Assembly (NCBI GenBank): GCA_007570785.1
Contig: ML664173.1
Coordinates: forward strand, 13,425,933-13,489,932
Origin: Antilocapra americana
Lineage: Eukaryota > Chordata > Mammalia > Artiodactyla > Antilocapridae
Reading direction: 5' to 3'
DNA length: 64,000 bases
In this document: positions 60,101 through 64,000 of the stretch, one piece after another
How the letters are laid out: the number at the start of each line of letters is the position of its first letter
Position numbering within the stretch: position 1 is the first letter of the stretch
The notes under the pieces: generated by a model
Database searches by the model: none
Told to the model about the DNA's origin: nothing
Seen by the model: only the letters and a program-made list of their open reading frames with translations
Position numbers and translations under genes: made by a program

Positions 60101-62181
60101 GTGTGTTTCTGTTGGGAAGCCTTGTGCACTGCTGGTGGGAATGTAGAATGGTACAGCCTGTATGTAGAAGACCCCGGTAGACTGTGGAAGACAGTTTGGC
60201 AGTTTCTCAAAAAATTAAGCATAGAATTGCCATAAGATCCAACAGTCTACTTCTGGGTATATACCAAAAAGAATTCAAAGCAAGGGCTTAAACGGGTATT
60301 TATACACCATGATTCAGAGTAGCCAAAATATGGAAACAACCCAAATGTCCATTCACTGATGAATGAATGAACAAAATGTAGTATGTACATGCAATAGAAT
60401 ATGATTCAGCCTTAAAAAGGATCAAAATTCTGATACATGCTACAACATGGATGAACCTTGAGGACGTTATGCTGAATGAATGAAGCCAGACATACAAGGA
60501 TTCTATGTGATTCCATTTCTATGAGATACCTAGAATAGTCAGGTAGAGATAGAAAGTAGAATAACGGTCACCAGGGAATGAGAGTAAGGAGGAAAGGGAG
60601 TTATTGTTCAGTGGGTACAATCTCAGTTTGGGATGACCAGAAAGTTCTGGAGATGGATAGTAGTGATAATTGTACAGTGTGGATGTACTTAGTATCACTG
60701 AACTGTTTCTGCCTTAAAAATGATGACATTTATGTTAGGTGTATTTTACCACAATTAAAAGAAAAAGTTCCTCAGTGCCTTTTATTTCCATGGTACCTCA
60801 AATTTCTGAAGTTGAATAAAAGCTTTTTTAAGCCTTAAGTTCTCATATTTTCACAAAAGGGTTTTACATACACTGTGTCCTAAACTGAGTCTGGATGGCT
60901 CTGACTAACTCTTGGCCTTATGTGTTGTTTACCTTTAGGGAGAACTAGGCCTGGAAGTTTCCAGTCCCTCTCTGATGGTAGGCATGGACTCTTTTCTCTT
61001 AATTACGGTGGGAGATGTTACTGATCTGGGGTACAGCCTGGGGAGTCATGGGGACAAGTGATAATTAGATGATGACGCTTCTGAATCTATCACCGTTATT
61101 AGAGGAATTTTCTGATGCTGAATAAGGAGGTTGAGACCATTCTGGCTGTGGGGTCCAAGGGTAGCATTTAGGGATGCTGTCTTTGGGTAGGAACTGAGTT
61201 CTACTCTGGCTTCCCTACTTTGGGCCATAAAGATGCCTCAGGAGCCCACAAGTCAAGCAAAGGAAGCAGTGGAGGAAAGGAATGGCAGGAAGATGGTGTC
61301 CTTCTCAGTCCCTTGCCTGTTCTTTTGCAGCTCTGTCAGACACACCTGCCAAGAGCTATGCTCCAGAGCTGGGGAGACCCAAGGGGGAGTATAGGGTGAG
61401 TTATATCTTACGATGGTCATGACACTACACAGTTTGATGTACTTTGACATTTGTTATCTTGCTTGATTTTCCCAAATCTTTGAGCAGGTATTATTTTAAA
61501 TCCCTCTTATAAATGAGAAAATTGGATCTCTAAACATTAGAGCTTGCCGGGAGTCTCACAGCTAGTTACATGGTAGAACTAGAACTCAAAATTTTTAGTT
61601 TCTGATTCAGCCCTGGTGTAACTTTCCTTTCCATTATACTGCCATTTTTTAGGTTGTGCTTTGAAACTTTTGACTGTCACTGTGGTCTAAAAGCTTGGTG
61701 GAGCTCATATTCACACTAAGCACATAAAAAAGCAAATTGACTGAAAAGGAAAAGGCGATATCATAAGGTCCAAAAAAAGAACATGTTTCTCCCTTTCCTT
61801 TTGTCGGCAAAACCATTAATTAGAGTCCCAAAATGGCCTCTAGGGGCTGAAATTCTGAGCCACTTACATGTAGGTTGCCAGTTTTGTCAGTTGATCCATT
61901 CCTTCTTTGATCCAACTCCTCCTGCCTGTATCATCTCTGTCCTGGTTGGTTAAGAAACTCAGGACCAGACCATCCTAGTTTTGTTTTTTTTCATCCATCT
62001 TTTTCCACAAAATACTTCTCCTCTAGGGACTAAGACTATAAGCATGAGATGAGGAGCTGATGCACTGATAATTCTGGATTCTGATCCTTTAACTTCCTAT
62101 AATTATGTGTTGCTAATATTCCAGGATTACAGCAATGACTGGAGCCCCAGTGACACAGTGCGGCGCCTCCGGAAGGGGAAG
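57094..62181 (+). CDS. VIPAS39: VIPAS39 (SPE-39, VPS33B-interacting), N-terminal third, gene runs off the window
   Basis: VIPAS39 pairs with the SM protein VPS33B in a trafficking complex acting at late and recycling endosomes; in human its loss causes arthrogryposis-renal-cholestasis syndrome. Coding exons 57094-57186, 57809-57911, 59694-59837, 60939-60977, 61331-61395 and 62125-62181 join into 501 nt (167 codons) with consistent phases and GT-AG introns. The protein starts [20 protein letters not shown] and is acidic and Ser-rich, probably disordered. It continues through [20 protein letters not shown] and [20 protein letters not shown] to [15 protein letters not shown]. One residue is missing relative to human (HEREQ for HEGREQ). 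The conserved C-terminal SPE-39 domain is beyond 64 kb. Looks intact. Confidence 0.96.
57809..57911 (+). CDS. VIPAS39: VIPAS39 exon 3
   Basis: [20 protein letters not shown] to WTGEPVG plus one base of Ser. Acceptor CTCCGCAG, donor GTAAGT. Confidence 0.95.
58115..58310. mobile_element. MER5-like hAT MITE
   Basis: TTCCTGGGCTTCACTTTAGA, CTGCTTCAGTAGGTCTTGAC, TTTGAGAACTGCTGACTTAA follow the MER5A pattern. Confidence 0.7.
58430..59560 (-). mobile_element. Old L1 LINE, split by a CHR SINE
   Basis: Antisense L1 3'-region sequence (CCAGTCCACTGTTGATGAGC, GGTTGTTTCCAGTCTTCTG, AGTGGTATCTCAGTGTG) resumes after the SINE with TTGAGCCCCTTTTCGTATG. Confidence 0.75.
59117..59398 (-). mobile_element. CHR-type tRNA SINE nested in L1
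   Basis: TTTATTTTCAGCTGCTCCGG..., GAGCAGGGGCTCTAGGTGCA, GGACTGAACCTGTGTCC, then CACTGGACCTCTGGGAAAGT. Confidence 0.88.
59694..59837 (+). CDS. VIPAS39: VIPAS39 exon 4
   Basis: Completes Ser, then [20 protein letters not shown] to TYSLSSFFR plus one base. Acceptor GCGCAG, donor GTAAGA. Confidence 0.95.
60110..60775 (+). mobile_element. Old L1 LINE 3' end
   Basis: CACTGCTGGTGGGAATGTAG, ACTTCTGGGTATATACC, AAACAACCCAAATGTCCATT and a 3'UTR to about 60775. No coding capacity. Confidence 0.85.
60939..60977 (+). CDS. VIPAS39: VIPAS39 exon 5 (39-nt micro-exon)
   Basis: Completes Gly, then [12 protein letters not shown] plus one base. Acceptor ACCTTTAG, donor GTAGGC. Too short to stand out as an ORF. 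Confidence 0.93.
61331..61395 (+). CDS. VIPAS39: VIPAS39 exon 6
   Basis: Completes Ala, then [20 protein letters not shown] and R. Acceptor TTTTGCAG, donor GTGAGT. Confidence 0.94.
61440..61640 (-). mobile_element. MIR SINE
   Basis: TTATAAATGAGAAAATTGGA..., GGGAGTCTCACAGCTAGTTA, GAACTAGAACTCAAA. Confidence 0.6.
62125..62181 (+). CDS. VIPAS39: VIPAS39 exon 7
   Basis: [19 protein letters not shown], phase 0. Acceptor ATATTCCAG, donor GTAAGG. Confidence 0.95.
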
Positions 62182-62414
62182 GTAAGGCCCCTGGGGAGAC
62201 AGTTCTTGTGGAATTGGAATTTTTTTTTTTTGGAAGCTGAGCAGCTTGGCCTTTCTCTTCAGTTTTGTTAAATGATTTTCAGGAGGAAAATCATTCTACT
62301 AAGATGGCAAGTCAGCTGCAAAATGTCTAATTCTCCAGGGTTTAGTGTTGTTTTGATGGGGAAGTGGGAAAAGAGTGATGGATGAGAGGGAAAAGTAGTA
62401 CCTTTAAGAATGAG

Positions 62415-63770
62415 CACAATCTTTCATGTTTAGGTCTGTGATCCATTGTGAGTTAATACAAAATACATGGTGTGAGGTAGAAATGGACGTTCATTTTTTT
62501 TTTCCATATAGTTCTCTGTTTACTCCAACACTATTTGTTGAAAAGACTATCCATTTCTGCATTGATCACTTTGGTGCCTTTGTTGAAAATGAATTGACTG
62601 TATATATGTAGGTCAAGATCTTTCTGGACTGTTCATTGATTTTTTTTTTTTGTCTACACTTAACACCATTACCAAGGCCTTGATTATTGTAGCTTTGTAG
62701 TTAATCTTGAAATCAAGTCGTGTAAGTTCTTCAGTTTTATTCTCTTCCAAAATTATTTCAGCCATTCTAGATCCTATGTATTTCCATATTAGCTTGTCAG
62801 CATTACAAAAGAGCTGCTGCCATTTTGACTGAGATTGCATTGAATCTGTATGTCAATTTCAGGAGAATTGATACCATAATAATTATTGGGTCAAAATGGA
62901 TAAGTGCTAAAACTATAAAGCTAGAAGAAAATTTAGGTGAAAATCTTTGTGATCTTGAGTTAGGCAAAGACTTATTCACCAAACATACAAAAACCATCAG
63001 ACAAAAAAGGAAAATGGACTTCACCAAAATTAAGAAGTTTTGTTCTTTGAAAACACTGTTAAAAACACGAAAAGACCATTGCTGGGAGGAAATATTTGTA
63101 AAATACATCTTATAATGTGTTTTCTCCAGAATGTGTATATAAAAAATGATGAAGCATCTTCAGTAATAAGATAAGCAGTCAAATTTAAAAATTGGCTCAA
63201 GATTTCACCAGTTATATCACCAGAAGCTGTGTGAATGGCCAATAAGCACATGAAAAGATGCCCGACATTATCAGTTATCAGGAAAATGTGAATTAAAACT
63301 GAGATATAACTATACAGTCACTGTAATGGCTAAGTTTAAAAATATGGATCATACCAAGCGTTGGGAGGATGCAAAGCAACTGAAACTCTCATATGCTACA
63401 AACAGGAAGGTGAAGTGGTAAAACCACTTTGCAGAAGAGTCTGACAGTTTCTTACAAAATTAAACACACATTTAATTTTATCACTAGTTGACATTTATAA
63501 TTCAGAAGTGAAAACATGTTCTTACAAAGACTTGTACACAGATGCTCATAGGAACCTTATTTACTATAACCTTTAAAGTGAGAATAACCTAAATATCTGC
63601 TAGTAAGATCCCTTGTCAGATGGACAAGGGAAATTTTTGTGGTGGTGGAACTGTTCCGTGTCTTGATTGTGATAGTAGTTAACATGGGATTATTTCCTTG
63701 TCAAAACTCACTGAACTGTACACTTAGGGTAGATTTTATACGATATAAATTGTGCCTCACTAAAAAGAGA
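62415..63770. mobile_element. L1 LINE 3' end with inverted 5' segment
   Basis: 62415 to about 62890 is L1 ORF2 antisense (minus strand reads DFKINYKATIIKALVMVLSV). About 62891-63770 is sense L1 continuing from the point where the inverted part ends. A single twin-primed insertion explains both. Confidence 0.8.
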
Positions 63771-63777
63771 ACAAGTT

Positions 63778-64000
63778 GGGACTTCCCTGATGGTCCAGTG
63801 GTTGAGAATCCACCTGCCAGAGCAGGAGATACAAGTCTGATCCCCAGTCTGGGAAGATGCCACAGCTCCCGAGCCAGCACTCTGGAGCCCTGGCTCCGCC
63901 ACGACTTCAGCCCAGGCTCTAGGGCTGTGCTCCACAGCAGGAGAAGCCACTGCGTACTGTCAGGAAGAGTAGCCCCCGCTCGCCACAGCTAGAGAAAGCC
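63778..64000 (+). mobile_element. CHR-type tRNA SINE (runs to window edge)
   Basis: GGACTTCCCTGATGGTCCAG (tRNA head), AAGTCTGATCCCCAGTCTGG, then the CHR body with CTCCGCCACGACTTCAGCCC. It abuts the 3' end of the L1. Confidence 0.88.

Overview
This is ruminant (most likely bovid) nuclear DNA. The clearest sign is the repeat content: BovB (RTE) LINE pieces, a dimeric Bov-A2 SINE, about a dozen Bov-tA SINEs, and older cetartiodactyl CHR-type tRNA SINEs, L1, MIR and hAT-type MITEs. Genes are split by GT-AG introns. The gene order SPTLC2 - ISM2 - AHSA1 - VIPAS39 matches human 14q24.3 as I remember it, read in the opposite direction. The exact species cannot be told from this window.

Layout. (1) 1-17.5 kb: the 3' end of SPTLC2 (+), with its last three coding exons (2195-2330, 4279-4408, 12393-12512) and a probable ~5 kb 3'UTR ending near 17.49 kb. 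Its introns hold an L1 joined to a BovB, another L1, a Bov-tA, and a CHR SINE lying directly against a splice donor. (2) 17.5-23 kb: intergenic, with L1, BovB, Bov-tA and a possible old LTR. (3) 23-38.7 kb: the remains of ISM2 (isthmin 2, +). Six exon remnants lie in the right order, but they carry in-frame stops, frameshifts and broken splice sites, so the gene is a unitary pseudogene that has kept its CpG island. (4) 38.7-46 kb: a GC-rich minisatellite, then a BovB carrying a GCSH retrocopy and a Bov-A2, then mixed SINEs. (5) 46.1-53.4 kb: complete AHSA1 on the minus strand, nine exons and 338 codons with every phase consistent. (6) 53.4-54.2 kb: a CpG-rich head-to-head promoter shared by AHSA1 (-) and VIPAS39 (+), with three ZNF143/SBS-like motifs. 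(7) 54.1-64 kb: the 5' part of VIPAS39, a noncoding first exon and six coding exons (codons 1-167), running off the right edge.

The protein genes are unrelated housekeeping functions that happen to be neighbours: sphingolipid synthesis (SPTLC2), HSP90 co-chaperone (AHSA1) and endolysosomal trafficking with VPS33B (VIPAS39). No new multi-gene system is present. The most notable observations are the decayed ISM2, the SINE whose target-site duplication copied the SPTLC2 exon-10 splice donor, and two composite retroposons (BovB joined to L1, and BovB joined to GCSH cDNA). Gene identities rest on remembered protein families; no alignment was run.
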